64,000 nucleotides of DNA from Candidatus Barnesiella excrementigallinarum (GCA_019114445.1 DXFL01000030.1:107287-171286); one strand, 5' to 3'. Numbered from the stretch's first letter, positions 19,563 through 29,115 are shown. Notes: generated from the letters alone by a model not told the origin. Made by a program: numbers and translations.

Positions 19563-21023
19563 TTATAATTTTACAAATGAGATGGTTTCGTTTTCCACAT
19601 CGATGGTAATACGATAATTTCCGGCTTCAGATTCGGGTACAATCCACTTATTATCGGGCTGGTTACCGATGAAATAGGTTCCATTGGCCGACATGGGGCA
19701 ATTGGCTTGCGGAGCCAATATGAAATCACCGCCAAAACTGTGGTCGATTTCGAGCGGGAATTTAAGCTCACCGGGCGTTGTGGCGCTCTCGGCTTTCAAA
19801 GGCCCTTCATAAGTGAAGACATTGGGATTGGAAGCATCGCGTTGCATCTCGGTAATATTATCCCACGACCAACCGCCGGGAGCTGCCGAACCCATGATCC
19901 AAATATGCTCATAGCCCACATAGTTTCCTATGGTCAACAAATTGTTCCTCAAATCGAGTTCAACACTATACTTGTTGGCCGACGGGATATTCCACTGGTT
20001 CGAGGCGGAAGCTATATCGTTAATTTGCAAAATATTGGTTGTTCCCAAACCATTATTATCGGCCGGTTGATAGCCGGGGCATCCGCTGGTCGCAGTCGTA
20101 CTCGAAACGAGCATATTACCGGCTGCCAAAGGCCCATTATAAGTAAAGATAAAGGGATCGTCACTCGATTGGTCGAGTTTGATGGCCGTAGGAGCGGCAT
20201 CGCCTACCAAATAGAGTGTCGTGAAGGGCACATTTCCATCGAGATTGGTGAAGCTGACCGTAAGCAGGTCGAGATTCACATCGATCAGATAATTACCGGC
20301 CACATCGATTTCCCATTTGTTATCGGGATAGTCTTCCTCTTTTTCGCGATAGTGCATTTGGGTAGGATCGTCGTTATCGCGCACATAGCAAGGATACCAA
20401 TCGCCCAGTTGGGCATTGAACTTGATTTCTCCCTTTTTAAGCATACCTTGCCACGTGAACTGGGCAATATTGTCATAATCTCTGATCATAGGCGTTGCCA
20501 ACTGATTGTCCCAACCGTTGGGAGTTGCATCACCTATAATATAAAGGTTCAGCACCCGCCATTTGTAAGGAGCGATGCTAATTCCCTTGACGGGCGATAC
20601 CTGTGTGGGCACAGAGGCCGACGCCACAGTTGCCGTTACCCGCATCTCAAAATCGCTGTACTGTTCGAACGGAATCGTCGGGAAATAGTGCAACAACGTA
20701 TCGGTAAGCTCCTTGTGAGTAAAGGTTATCACCCGCGAATCGGTCTTGCCGATGTTGTACTTGATACCGCCCTCGAAATTGTTGCCCTTCAAGTCCATTT
20801 CAAAGAAATAGGCTATCGCAGCGCCCGTGCCTTGATTCGTACCGCTGGTCCACGTAATTTGCAATGCCTCCTGAGCATCGCTACGCTGGTCGCACTGTAC
20901 CGAATCGGTCGAGAGATTCACCACAAGGGGAGTCTCGCCCTTATCGAGCACTATCTCTTCCTCGCACCCGGTCATACCGATCGCGGCGAGTAACATCATA
21001 CCAATTATTGATTTTGCTTTCAT
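19563..21023 (-). CDS. SusE/SusF-like outer-membrane glycan-binding lipoprotein
   Basis: Surface lipoprotein that binds alpha-glucan and assists the SusCD importer. The 486-residue protein has a lipobox (AAIGMTGC, then EEEI). The N-terminal SusE domain (PLVVNLSTDSVQCDQRSDAQ...) is followed by three or four repeats of the form LYIIGDATPNGWDNQLATPM and MIRDYDNIAQFTWQGML. These are the SusE/F carbohydrate-binding modules and occur near residues 160, 265 and 370. Trp residues in the NGW and GGWSWDN motifs are likely sugar contacts. It sits 19 bases after susD and 13 before GH66. Repeats of the same type recur in the 454-residue protein at 25615. Confidence 0.9.
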   Translation of the reverse strand: MKAKSIIGMMLLAAIGMTGCEEEIVLDKGETPLVVNLSTDSVQCDQRSDAQEALQITWTSGTNQGTGAAIAYFFEMDLKGNNFEGGIKYNIGKTDSRVITFTHKELTDTLLHYFPTIPFEQYSDFEMRVTATVASASVPTQVSPVKGISIAPYKWRVLNLYIIGDATPNGWDNQLATPMIRDYDNIAQFTWQGMLKKGEIKFNAQLGDWYPCYVRDNDDPTQMHYREKEEDYPDNKWEIDVAGNYLIDVNLDLLTVSFTNLDGNVPFTTLYLVGDAAPTAIKLDQSSDDPFIFTYNGPLAAGNMLVSSTTATSGCPGYQPADNNGLGTTNILQINDIASASNQWNIPSANKYSVELDLRNNLLTIGNYVGYEHIWIMGSAAPGGWSWDNITEMQRDASNPNVFTYEGPLKAESATTPGELKFPLEIDHSFGGDFILAPQANCPMSANGTYFIGNQPDNKWIVPESEAGNYRITIDVENETISFVKL

Positions 21024-21042
21024 TGTTTTTCAGTCTCTTTGA

Positions 21043-22542
21043 TTAGTAACCCGGATTTTGCGTTAATTTCGGATTGGCCTCGATCTCCTGCTGCGGAATC
21101 GGGAGCAACAAATGTTTGGTGCTGGCCGATGTCTTTCCTATGGAATGGAGGAAGTTGAGGGCATAATTATCTTTATACCGAATCATGTCGAACCAACGTT
21201 GCCCTTCAAAAGCAAGCTCGATACGACGCTCGTGAATGATCTTTTCGCGCATTTGGGCTTGCGTGAGGTTTTCTATATCGGCTCTGTTTGTCAAACCGGC
21301 ACGTTTGCGCACCTCATACAGCGGGTCCTCGGCCTGAACCGTACGACCCAGTTCGTTCAAAGCCTCGGCTTTCAGCAACAAAATGTCGGCATAACGGGTA
21401 ACTACCCAATCGGCATCACTCGTATTATAATCGGGCGACTGTGCTTTCGTGAGTAAAAACTTACGTACATTGTATCCCGTAGTCGAATAGGACGAACTGT
21501 ATTGTTTGCCGTCGAAGGTGGGGCAACCCATATAGAAAATAGTCTTGTCTTTGCGAAGGTCGCCCGACTCGTATTGGCTCACAAACTCGGCGGTAGGCTG
21601 GTTCCAACCATAACAACCGGCTGCCATGTTGGAGTTGCGCGGTCCCATAAAGGTACTGGTCCACGAACATTGGTTTTCGTTACTCCAAAAATCGTAATTG
21701 GTCTTGCCGTAATATTGTACCTCAAAAATAGATTCTATACCATTCTTTTTGGCAGGATCGAAATTATCGGAATAGTCGCTGGCCAAATCGTAACCCATCG
21801 CCCCTATTTCGTTGCACATACGTACTACCTCTTCGTACTTATCGTTGTTTGGCTCATAGGTCATATAAACTCGTATAAGCTCGGCCATAGCGGCCTCACT
21901 GGTAGCTCGACCCAAATCGGTAGTCGAGTACTCCGACTTTTTGGGCAAGAGGGTGATAGCGTTTTTGAGATCCGAGGTGATAAGTTCATAAATCTTGTCG
22001 ACCGATGCCCGTTCTACCAACAAATCGGTTTCAGACGTCTGTGGTGTGGTAATATAGGGTACCCCTCCGAAAAGACGGACCAAAATGAAATAATAGTGCG
22101 CCCTCAAAAAATAGGCTTCGCCCAAACATCTGTTTTTGAGAGATTGCTCTATATCCATCTCAGGGACATTTTGCAACACGAAATTGCATCGCAAAATACC
22201 GGGTGAGGGACCGCGCCACAAATCCAAAGCAGCAAAGTTATCGGCCGTAGTAATAAAGTTTGCCAAATCGACAGTCTCTATACCATCGGTACCGCCACCG
22301 GCACCTACGACACTATTACCGGCCATGATGTCGAGGGTCCAGATACGCATATTGTAGAGCTTGGCCCATTGCAGAGGCTGATAAGCCGCATTGACAGCCG
22401 CCACGGCATCCTCGGCGGTTTGGAAACCCTCCGACGTATCGACCGAGTCCCACGGCTCGCGATCCAAAAAATCTTCGCACGCGCTCAACGACATGGCGAG
22501 AGCGCCGAGTATCAATATGATATAATATGTTGTTTGTTTCAT
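21043..22542 (-). CDS. SusD-like outer-membrane glycan-capture lipoprotein
   Basis: Surface lid of the SusCD importer, binding oligosaccharides before passage through SusC. The 499-residue precursor has a lipoprotein signal (ALAMSLSAC, then EDFLDREP, a standard SusD start). The TPR-like helices of the SusD/RagB fold follow, including the conserved GEAYFLRAHYYFILVRLFGG stretch near residue 145. The C-terminal half has the typical RYADILLLKAEALNELGR and RRIELAFEGQRWFDMIRY motifs. It begins 13 bases after susC ends, as in nearly all SusCD pairs, and length is normal. Confidence 0.97.
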   Translation of the reverse strand: MKQTTYYIILILGALAMSLSACEDFLDREPWDSVDTSEGFQTAEDAVAAVNAAYQPLQWAKLYNMRIWTLDIMAGNSVVGAGGGTDGIETVDLANFITTADNFAALDLWRGPSPGILRCNFVLQNVPEMDIEQSLKNRCLGEAYFLRAHYYFILVRLFGGVPYITTPQTSETDLLVERASVDKIYELITSDLKNAITLLPKKSEYSTTDLGRATSEAAMAELIRVYMTYEPNNDKYEEVVRMCNEIGAMGYDLASDYSDNFDPAKKNGIESIFEVQYYGKTNYDFWSNENQCSWTSTFMGPRNSNMAAGCYGWNQPTAEFVSQYESGDLRKDKTIFYMGCPTFDGKQYSSSYSTTGYNVRKFLLTKAQSPDYNTSDADWVVTRYADILLLKAEALNELGRTVQAEDPLYEVRKRAGLTNRADIENLTQAQMREKIIHERRIELAFEGQRWFDMIRYKDNYALNFLHSIGKTSASTKHLLLPIPQQEIEANPKLTQNPGY

Positions 22543-22555
22543 CGGTGGTTATGGA

Positions 22556-25546
22556 TTAAAAGGTTATGTTCAATCCGAAAGTAAAATTACGAGTCACGGG
22601 ATATACGTTGCTATCATTACCCGAACCGCTCACTTCGGGATCGAGCCCTGTGTAACGGGTGATGGTAAACAGGTTTTGTGCCGAAACCGACAGACGTACC
22701 TGCTGCATAGCAGCTTTCTTGGTCAACTCGCTGGGAAGTGTATATCCCAACGAAATATTTTTCAAACGCAGGTAGCTGCCATCTTCCAAAAAGCGGTCGG
22801 AAACCCGGTTGTTTTTATTGGGGTCGCCGAATACGGCACGCGGCATTGTATTGCTCGTACCGGGACCGCGCCAACGGTCGAGGACAGTGGTCATTTGATT
22901 TTGTGCGACGCTCATCGCTTCGAGCGAAGCCCGGTTTCCGTTGTAGATTTTGTTTCCGGCTACACCCTGAAAAAATATCTCCAAATCGAATCCTTTATAC
23001 GAGAACTGGTTATTCATGGCAAAGGTCCACGAGGGTGTAGGACTGCCCAAAATAGTTCGGTCGTCGTCGTTGATTACACCATCGTTGTTCAAATCCTTAA
23101 AGCGGATATCGCCCGGCTGAGTGCTCGATGTAGGATCGCTTCCCACCGTTTGTATAGCATGGTTATCTACCTCTTCTTGGGTTTGGAAAATACCATCGGT
23201 TACATAACCGTAGAAGGCACTGATAGGATAACCTACCATATGTACGTTGTTATCGAAATACATGGGAACATCGCTGTTGAGGCTTATCAGTTCATTGTGG
23301 TTATACGACAGGTTTGCCGTGGTAGTCCAAGTGAAATCGCCTCTGAAATTGAACGAGGTCAAAGCCAACTCAGCACCTACATTTCGCATTAGACCGGCAT
23401 TGATTTGCGACACGTTCTCGTCGGAGTAACCCGATGAAATGGGCACCGACATGGGCACCAACATATCGTTGGTATTCTTGATATATCCGTCCAAAGTCAA
23501 CAAAAGGCGGCTGTCGAGCAACGAAGCGTCGATACCTACATTGTATTGTTCCACCTCTTCCCAACGTACATTGGGGTTAGGCATTACCCACGGAGCCAAG
23601 CCCGACACCTGATTGCCGTTAAAGTTGTACTGCACGGTTTGCAATACCGAAGCATAAGCATAGTTCCCTACACTGGCTTGGTTACCGGTTACACCGTATC
23701 CGGCACGGATTTTCAAATCGCTCAGGGCAAAACTCTTGTTAAACCACTCTTCCTCGCTCATACGCCAAGCCAACGAAACCGAGGGGAAAGCACCCCAACG
23801 ATTGGCTTTGCTGAAACGAGAACTACCGTCGGCACGCATGGTGGCCGTAAAGAGGTAACGATTGTCGTAAACATAATTGACACGACCCATAAACGACAGG
23901 AGCGCCCAGTCGCTTCCGTTACCTGTCAAGGTAGGCTCCAAAATACCATTGGCCAATTCTTGCGCCGTATCGCTGATAAAGCCTTGTATGCTACCGCTCA
24001 TAAACTCGTAGGTATTGGTTTGCGCCGACGAACCTATCATGGCGGTCAAAGTATGCTTTTCGTTGATTGTTTTATTAAACGTCAACAAGTTATCCCACAG
24101 CCACGTAAAACTTTTGTTATATTGGCGGGAAGCTTGCGATTCGGGTTGTTCGATAGGTTCCCAGTCGTATTTGGGAGCCCAGCTTTTGCTATCCCAGAAC
24201 AGGGCTTGAATACCAAACGTACTCTTGAAAGTGAGCCATTCCCACGGTTTTATTTCGGCATAAATATTGCCCAGCAAATTATAACCTTTCGTTGTCGAAG
24301 TGTTCTCCATCATTTTACCGATAGGGTTGGCAATATCGCCCACATACATAGCCAATCCCACTGGGCCGGCCCACGTGCCGTCGTCGTTCTTGATAGGCTG
24401 CGTAGGCAACGCTTTCATGGTGTTTTGTATATTATATTCGCCCTGCGATTTAATATCGTGGTTGAGCGAAAGGTTATGCCCCATTTTCAACCATTTATAC
24501 AACTCTACATCGGAGTTGAATTGAAGGGTAAACCGTTTATAATCGGTCGTTTTGATAATACCTTGTTGATCGTAATAGGTACCCGACACGTAGTAACGGC
24601 TCTTTTGGGTGCCACCCGAATAATTGGCCGAGTAGGTTTGTGTGGGAGCATATTGGAAAAGTTCGCCCATCCAGTCGGTCCCTTCTCCCAACTTGGTAGG
24701 ATCGAGGAATTTGGGATACTGAGGCTGTCCGCCGGCACTCATCATCTCGTTGTGTAACGAAGCGAATTGCGAAGCATTCAGCAACGGCAATGTGCGTTGC
24801 AGTTGGTCGAATCCATACGAAACCTTCACATTCAGGTTGTTACGTTCTTGCGAGCCTCTCTTGGTCGTAATGATAATTACTCCATAAGCACCCCGCGAAC
24901 CGTAGATGGCCGTTGCCGAAGCATCTTTAAGAATATCGACGCTCTCTACGTCGTCCATATTAATCATATTCAACGGCACATCGGTAGGAACACCGTCGAT
25001 GACTAAAAGAGGATCGCTATTGTTGATTGACCCGATTCCCCGGATCTTCATGCTCACATTGCTACCCGGAGCTCCGCTCGAAACAACCTGTAAACCGGGC
25101 GCCCGACCTTGCAAGGCAGCACCCAAACTCGGCGACGGCTGACGTGCCAAATCCTTAGACGAAACCTGCGAAATGGCACCCGTTAAATCGCTTTTCTTCT
25201 GAATGCCATATCCTATCACTACAATCTCGTCCAACATTTCGTTATTCTCTTGCAGAACAATCTGTACCGTACTTTGGCCATTTACAGCGACATCTTGTGC
25301 TACATAGCCCACATAACTGACGTGTAGCACGGGATTAGCCGAACTCAAACTGAGATTGAAACGGCCGTCTATATCGGTAACCGTCCCGTTCGAAGTCCCC
25401 TTCTCCACCACATTAACACCGATAAGGGGCTCTTGATTTACATCGAGAACAACACCCCCGACCTTATTCTGAGCCCACAATGTTATCGGCAACAAGTATA
25501 AGAGGATTGCAGAAATGACTATCCTGCCATAATGGTTATTTTTCAT
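22556..25546 (-). CDS. SusC-like TonB-dependent outer-membrane oligosaccharide importer
   Basis: Energy-coupled beta-barrel that imports oligosaccharides together with the SusD lipoprotein. The 996-residue protein has a signal peptide ending LWAQ. A carboxypeptidase-like regulatory domain follows (GGVVLDVNQEPLIGVNVVEKG), then the SusC-specific motif near MLDEIVVIGYGIQKKSDLTG that includes the TonB box, the plug with LLVIDGVPTD and VDILKDASATAIYGSRGA, and a 22-strand barrel ending in an aromatic C-terminus (NFTFGLNITF). The gene starts 30 bases beyond a terminator-like hairpin that separates it from the first PUL gene. Its expression therefore depends on read-through or on a promoter I cannot see. 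Confidence 0.97.
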   Translation of the reverse strand: MKNNHYGRIVISAILLYLLPITLWAQNKVGGVVLDVNQEPLIGVNVVEKGTSNGTVTDIDGRFNLSLSSANPVLHVSYVGYVAQDVAVNGQSTVQIVLQENNEMLDEIVVIGYGIQKKSDLTGAISQVSSKDLARQPSPSLGAALQGRAPGLQVVSSGAPGSNVSMKIRGIGSINNSDPLLVIDGVPTDVPLNMINMDDVESVDILKDASATAIYGSRGAYGVIIITTKRGSQERNNLNVKVSYGFDQLQRTLPLLNASQFASLHNEMMSAGGQPQYPKFLDPTKLGEGTDWMGELFQYAPTQTYSANYSGGTQKSRYYVSGTYYDQQGIIKTTDYKRFTLQFNSDVELYKWLKMGHNLSLNHDIKSQGEYNIQNTMKALPTQPIKNDDGTWAGPVGLAMYVGDIANPIGKMMENTSTTKGYNLLGNIYAEIKPWEWLTFKSTFGIQALFWDSKSWAPKYDWEPIEQPESQASRQYNKSFTWLWDNLLTFNKTINEKHTLTAMIGSSAQTNTYEFMSGSIQGFISDTAQELANGILEPTLTGNGSDWALLSFMGRVNYVYDNRYLFTATMRADGSSRFSKANRWGAFPSVSLAWRMSEEEWFNKSFALSDLKIRAGYGVTGNQASVGNYAYASVLQTVQYNFNGNQVSGLAPWVMPNPNVRWEEVEQYNVGIDASLLDSRLLLTLDGYIKNTNDMLVPMSVPISSGYSDENVSQINAGLMRNVGAELALTSFNFRGDFTWTTTANLSYNHNELISLNSDVPMYFDNNVHMVGYPISAFYGYVTDGIFQTQEEVDNHAIQTVGSDPTSSTQPGDIRFKDLNNDGVINDDDRTILGSPTPSWTFAMNNQFSYKGFDLEIFFQGVAGNKIYNGNRASLEAMSVAQNQMTTVLDRWRGPGTSNTMPRAVFGDPNKNNRVSDRFLEDGSYLRLKNISLGYTLPSELTKKAAMQQVRLSVSAQNLFTITRYTGLDPEVSGSGNDSNVYPVTRNFTFGLNITF

Positions 25547-25570
25547 GTATGTTTTTCTTTAAGAAAATAC

Positions 25571-25606
25571 AAAAAAGGAGGCTTACCCCCTCAAAGAGCA
25601 GCCTCC
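25571..25606 (-). terminator. Terminator/attenuator between first PUL gene and susC
   Basis: On the minus strand GGAGGCT pairs with AGCCTCC (7 GC-rich pairs) around a 16-base loop and runs directly into TTTTTT. It lies 9 bases past the stop of the SusF-like gene and about 25 before the susC start. It could be a partial terminator that sets the ratio of the first gene to the rest of the operon. Confidence 0.7.
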
Positions 25607-25614
25607 AATAGGTT

Positions 25615-26979
25615 TTAGCGAATTACTATTTTAGATGTAGAGCGTCCTTGCGGTGTCTCTATCGATAAGATATATACACCCGAATTTACGCCATCGAAAG
25701 GCAACAAAGTACCATTCACCGAAGCAATTTTCCGCCCGCTTATGTCATACAAAGCCATAGCGTGAGCTTTTTCACAAACGATTCCGTAAGCATTCTGAAT
25801 CCAATCGGCCACTTCTATTTCTTCTACAACCGTCGAAGTTCCGTCGTTTTCCTTGACATTGAGTTTCATGTTTTTCAAATCAACCGTCAACGTATAATTG
25901 GCTGCTTGATCGGCTTCGACTTTGAATTTGTTATCATCGCCACCCAATACGGTGAGGGCCAAATCGCCTTCTTGAAGAAGGGTTCCATTGCTTTCGGCAC
26001 CATAAGCAACAGCCGTGAAAGTATCGCCATTATAGAACTTCAACTCACCTTCTCTCAAATCGCCGGTCCACGTATAAACGCCCTCTTCGCCGGTATTTAC
26101 AAGAATATTCTCATCTTTGAATGCCCACTCGCTTTCTAAGGCATTACCAACAGCCCACAATTGAACAGGATAAGCGGTAGGTTCTGCAATCGTCATCTTC
26201 ATGGCGTTCACATCGACCGTCACTTCATACAGGCCATCGAGTTTTACGCTGAATTTCCAGTCTTCGTCTCCACTGGTCGTATATTTCAAATCATACTCGC
26301 CAAGAACTTCAACCGTTTGCTCAGGTTGAGCCGATACATACATACGGTTATTCCATTTCCGAGCCATCATGAATTTCAGGCCGTCAAACGTATCACACGT
26401 TTTTATATACATCATCGTTCTATAAACGCCCGAATTGAAAGAGGTCTCAGGCAATATCACGGCATCTTCGATTGTCCAACCCGCATTCGTCGAAGCCCCT
26501 ATCGCATAAATCGACTCGAAATAAGAAGCCGATTGATCGGGCAATCCGGCACCATCACTTACCTCAACAACAGGTTTCTCACCCGTGAGGTCGATTCTGA
26601 ATTTGTAACGTCCGGCTGCCGTAACCTTAAACGATTTGTCGGGCGAAGTGTAATCGTTGCGATATTCCAGTTCGTGAGAACCTGTGGTCAACTCCAAAAA
26701 AGTTTCATTGGGATTATCTCCCACAGGTGTAGAAGCCATGGCAGGACCATAGCCCGGAGCAAAATCATACGTTGTCACAAATCGCATACGACCTTCTGTC
26801 AAATCAGCAGTGTACTCATACACACCTTCTTCAACGGTCATCATACGAATGACATTATCACTCTCCCATTGAGCCGGAGTGGCATCCCCTATTACATATA
26901 AAGAGGTGGGATAATTGCCGGCAACTATCGAAGCCGAACATAAGGCAAAAGCCGAAAAAAGTAAGAATTTGCTTTTCAT
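25615..26979 (-). CDS. SusF-like secreted glycan-binding protein with T9SS sorting domain
   Basis: Predicted surface alpha-glucan-binding protein without catalytic domain. The 454-residue precursor has a signal peptide cut near SIVAG; the Cys earlier in the signal lacks a proper lipobox. Three SusE/F-type modules follow: YVIGDATPAQWESDNVIRMM at about residue 28, YAIGASTNAGWTIEDA at about 155 and WAVGNALESEWAFKDE at about 265. The last 60 residues (ALYDISGRKIASVNG... GVYILSIETPQGRSTSKIVI) look like a T9SS type A sorting domain, though the usual PNP motif is missing. Classical SusE and SusF are lipoproteins, so a T9SS-sorted version is unusual. It is the promoter-proximal gene of the PUL, and a terminator hairpin follows it. 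Confidence 0.82.
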   Translation of the reverse strand: MKSKFLLFSAFALCSASIVAGNYPTSLYVIGDATPAQWESDNVIRMMTVEEGVYEYTADLTEGRMRFVTTYDFAPGYGPAMASTPVGDNPNETFLELTTGSHELEYRNDYTSPDKSFKVTAAGRYKFRIDLTGEKPVVEVSDGAGLPDQSASYFESIYAIGASTNAGWTIEDAVILPETSFNSGVYRTMMYIKTCDTFDGLKFMMARKWNNRMYVSAQPEQTVEVLGEYDLKYTTSGDEDWKFSVKLDGLYEVTVDVNAMKMTIAEPTAYPVQLWAVGNALESEWAFKDENILVNTGEEGVYTWTGDLREGELKFYNGDTFTAVAYGAESNGTLLQEGDLALTVLGGDDNKFKVEADQAANYTLTVDLKNMKLNVKENDGTSTVVEEIEVADWIQNAYGIVCEKAHAMALYDISGRKIASVNGTLLPFDGVNSGVYILSIETPQGRSTSKIVIR

Positions 26980-27044
26980 GTTATTTAATTATTTGTGGTT
27001 ATTAAAAGAAAGACGTGGAGACTTCTCTGCGTCCGATTTTGTCA

Positions 27045-27075
27045 CAAAAATAAATGCGTTGTTCTGCTCTGTCAA
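27045..27075 (-). promoter_or_regulatory. Promoter of the dextran-type PUL
   Basis: Minus strand: TTG (27075-27073), 20 bases, TATTTTTG (27052-27045). This matches the Bacteroidota vegetative promoter (TTTG or TTG at -33, TAnnTTTG at -7). The start of transcription would fall near 27038, about 60 bases ahead of the first PUL gene. Confidence 0.65.
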
Positions 27076-27162
27076 TTAGATGTAGTAAAAAAGTAGAATT
27101 TTAATAAAAATAAAAGTTTTATAATCAAATATTTATATAAATAAATAGTAGTTGTAAAAGTA

Positions 27163-27176
27163 GCTATTATAATAGC
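27163..27176. promoter_or_regulatory. 14-base palindrome, candidate regulator site
   Basis: GCTATTATAATAGC is a perfect palindrome lying between the divergent PUL and regulator promoters, about 90 bases upstream of the PUL -33 element and 41 before the regulator -7 box. A SusR-type activator or another regulator could bind here; position and symmetry are the only evidence. Confidence 0.4.
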
Positions 27177-27216
27177 ATTTTTACCGAATAAACCAGCAGG
27201 ATTACAAAATATTTTT

Positions 27217-27224
27217 TATCTTTG
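27217..27224 (+). promoter_or_regulatory. Promoter -7 box of susR-like gene
   Basis: TATCTTTG matches TAnnTTTG and lies 65 bases before the ATG. No good TTTG is visible at -33. Confidence 0.5.
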
Positions 27225-27289
27225 TTTGACAATTAAATCTTAATTTTACAGAACTCTAAAAAAAATAAGAATATAATCTGTTATACACC

Positions 27290-28927
27290 ATGAATATCCC
27301 CCGGCATTTAACATACATTCTGTTTAGTTTGGCTTTCGTATACCTCACCGGAACTTCTCAAACGCAGGCTTCTCCCGCAAACAATAAATCGACTTTCCCC
27401 ACTGTCGAAAGCGTTCTCGACTCCCTCGATCATCTTATCGGAGAACGCTACCGTTTTACCCAACAAAAAGAGACACAAATACGGGAGATAAAACAAAAAC
27501 TGAAAAACCAGCTAAATCCCGCCGAACGGTTTCAAATTATGGGAAATTTAATCGACGCTTACAGGGCTTTCAGTATCGACTCCCAAACGGTTTATGTAAA
27601 AAGACAAATTGAACTGGCCGACAATCGGGGGACCCACGATATGCAAATACAGGCGAGGCTCAACATGGTTGAATGCCTCTATACCGCAGGTATGTACAAA
27701 GAGGCCGATGAACTTTTAACAAAGACCGAACGGAAACAACTCCCCCACTACATTCTACCTTATTATTACCATTTGAAACGAACACTTTACGGATTGCTCG
27801 CCGATTATGCCCTGCAACCCGAAATTCGCGACAATTATACCCAAATGCTCAACCTCTACCGCGATTCTATTTTACAGGCCAACCCCTCCACTTCTTTCAC
27901 ATACAGCGTGGTCAAAGCCGATGAACTGACCTCTCAGCATGACTATGCCGAGGCTTTGGAAATCTTGCGAAAGGCGCTCTCACAAAACCTGCAAAACTCT
28001 CACGATCAAGGCATCGTCTACTATTGCATGGCCGAGATCTTCTCAAAAACATACCAAAGCGATAGTACGAAAATCTATTATGCCCTCTCGGCCCAATGCG
28101 ACTTAAAAGCCTCGGTACGGGAATATGTATCGCTCCACCGGCTTGCCGAACAACTGTTCCAAGAAGGCGACATCGAACGGGCTTATGCCTATATTAAATG
28201 TTCGGTCGAGGATGCCCGAACTTGTAATGCCCGGGTACGAAGCCTCGAATTTATGCCGGTTTTCACCATTATCGAAGAAGTATATCAAGCACAAATTCAA
28301 AAGCAACGCAAACTGTCATTAACATTTACCTATATTACCTGTGCCTTTTGTATCATTTTATTGATCACCTTTGTCATTCTATTTTTCCAAAACCACAAAC
28401 TCAACCTCGTCAAAGAGAAACTCAACCAAACCAATCGACATTTGCAAACCGTCAACGACTCGCTAATCGAGAGCAACCATGTCAAAGAAGAGTATCTCAG
28501 CCGTTATATGGACCAATGTGCCGTATACATCGACAAAATGGACGACTATCGCCGATCGCTCAACAAGCTGGCGGCATTGGGGAAAGTAGATGAACTGGCC
28601 AAAAACCTGAAATCCCAAAATATCATCAACAACGAGCGTAAAATGTTTTACGCCGAATTTGACCAATCATTCCTAAAACTCTATCCCGACTTTGTCGAAA
28701 AATTTAACGGATTGCTGGTACCCGAAGCTCGAATCACTCCAAAGCCCAACTCGCTTACACCCGAACTCCGTATCTACGCGTTGGTACGCTTAGGCACAAC
28801 CGATAGCGCCCAAATAGCCCGATTCCTATGTTATTCCGTTTCGACTATTTACAACTACCGCGTAAAAATACGTAACTCGGCTATCGGCTCTCGCGAAAAC
28901 TTCGAAGAGCAGGTAATGCACCTCTGA
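27290..28927 (+). CDS. SusR-like membrane-spanning PUL regulator (DUF6377 type)
   Basis: Sensor-regulator that probably detects a dextran-derived oligosaccharide in the periplasm and activates the divergent PUL. The 545-residue protein has an N-terminal signal or membrane segment (YILFSLAFVYLTGTSQTQA) and a helical, TPR-like periplasmic part (about residues 40-340). One membrane helix (TYITCAFCIILLITFVILFF, about 345-367) is followed by a coiled-coil linker and a C-terminal helix-turn-helix (about 490-535; SAQIARFLCYSVSTIYNYRV). This layout is that of SusR of the starch system, which lacks kinase domains, unlike hybrid two-component PUL regulators. It is divergent from the PUL across a 310-base control region. 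Ligand assignment is inferred from the neighbouring GH66 gene. Confidence 0.85.
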   Translation: MNIPRHLTYILFSLAFVYLTGTSQTQASPANNKSTFPTVESVLDSLDHLIGERYRFTQQKETQIREIKQKLKNQLNPAERFQIMGNLIDAYRAFSIDSQTVYVKRQIELADNRGTHDMQIQARLNMVECLYTAGMYKEADELLTKTERKQLPHYILPYYYHLKRTLYGLLADYALQPEIRDNYTQMLNLYRDSILQANPSTSFTYSVVKADELTSQHDYAEALEILRKALSQNLQNSHDQGIVYYCMAEIFSKTYQSDSTKIYYALSAQCDLKASVREYVSLHRLAEQLFQEGDIERAYAYIKCSVEDARTCNARVRSLEFMPVFTIIEEVYQAQIQKQRKLSLTFTYITCAFCIILLITFVILFFQNHKLNLVKEKLNQTNRHLQTVNDSLIESNHVKEEYLSRYMDQCAVYIDKMDDYRRSLNKLAALGKVDELAKNLKSQNIINNERKMFYAEFDQSFLKLYPDFVEKFNGLLVPEARITPKPNSLTPELRIYALVRLGTTDSAQIARFLCYSVSTIYNYRVKIRNSAIGSRENFEEQVMHL

Positions 28928-29024
28928 ATCCGTATTTCAATCATTTGTTCCTATCCGGGTTAGGACAATCATATCCGGTATCCCCCTTCAAACCGTTCTC
29001 CTTTTTGAGAGAAATTCCATGCCT

Positions 29025-29055
29025 GCTTTTCTCACCCGATAAACCGAGAAAAGCA
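29025..29055 (+). terminator. Possible terminator after susR-like gene
   Basis: A perfect 9-base inverted repeat (GCTTTTCTC / GAGAAAAGC) with a 13-base loop lies about 100 bases past the regulator stop. No immediate T-run follows, so termination is uncertain; it could also be an operator for the malic enzyme gene. Confidence 0.35.
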
Positions 29056-29107
29056 AATGTTTATATAAACTTTATTTTTATTAATAGAAGAAACAAAATA
29101 AAATTGC

Positions 29108-29115
29108 TACATTTG
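29108..29115 (+). promoter_or_regulatory. Promoter -7 box of malic enzyme operon
   Basis: TACATTTG matches TAnnTTTG, 81 bases ahead of the malic enzyme ATG. The upstream region is too AT-rich to pick a -33 element. Confidence 0.5.

Larger units (their letters stand above)
26980..27289. other. Divergent intergenic region between PUL and SusR-like regulator
   Basis: Very AT-rich control region of 310 bases with no gene. It holds a minus-strand promoter for the PUL (27045-27075), a plus-strand -7 box for the regulator (27217-27224), and a 14-base perfect palindrome (27163-27176). A 12-base AT-only palindrome (27131-27142) is less informative. All sites are listed separately where supported. Confidence 0.7.

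Noticed and set aside
27131-27142. ATTTATATAAAT palindrome as regulator site
   Set aside because: Composed only of A and T in very AT-rich DNA, so such symmetry is expected by chance; the GC-flanked palindrome at 27163 is a better candidate.
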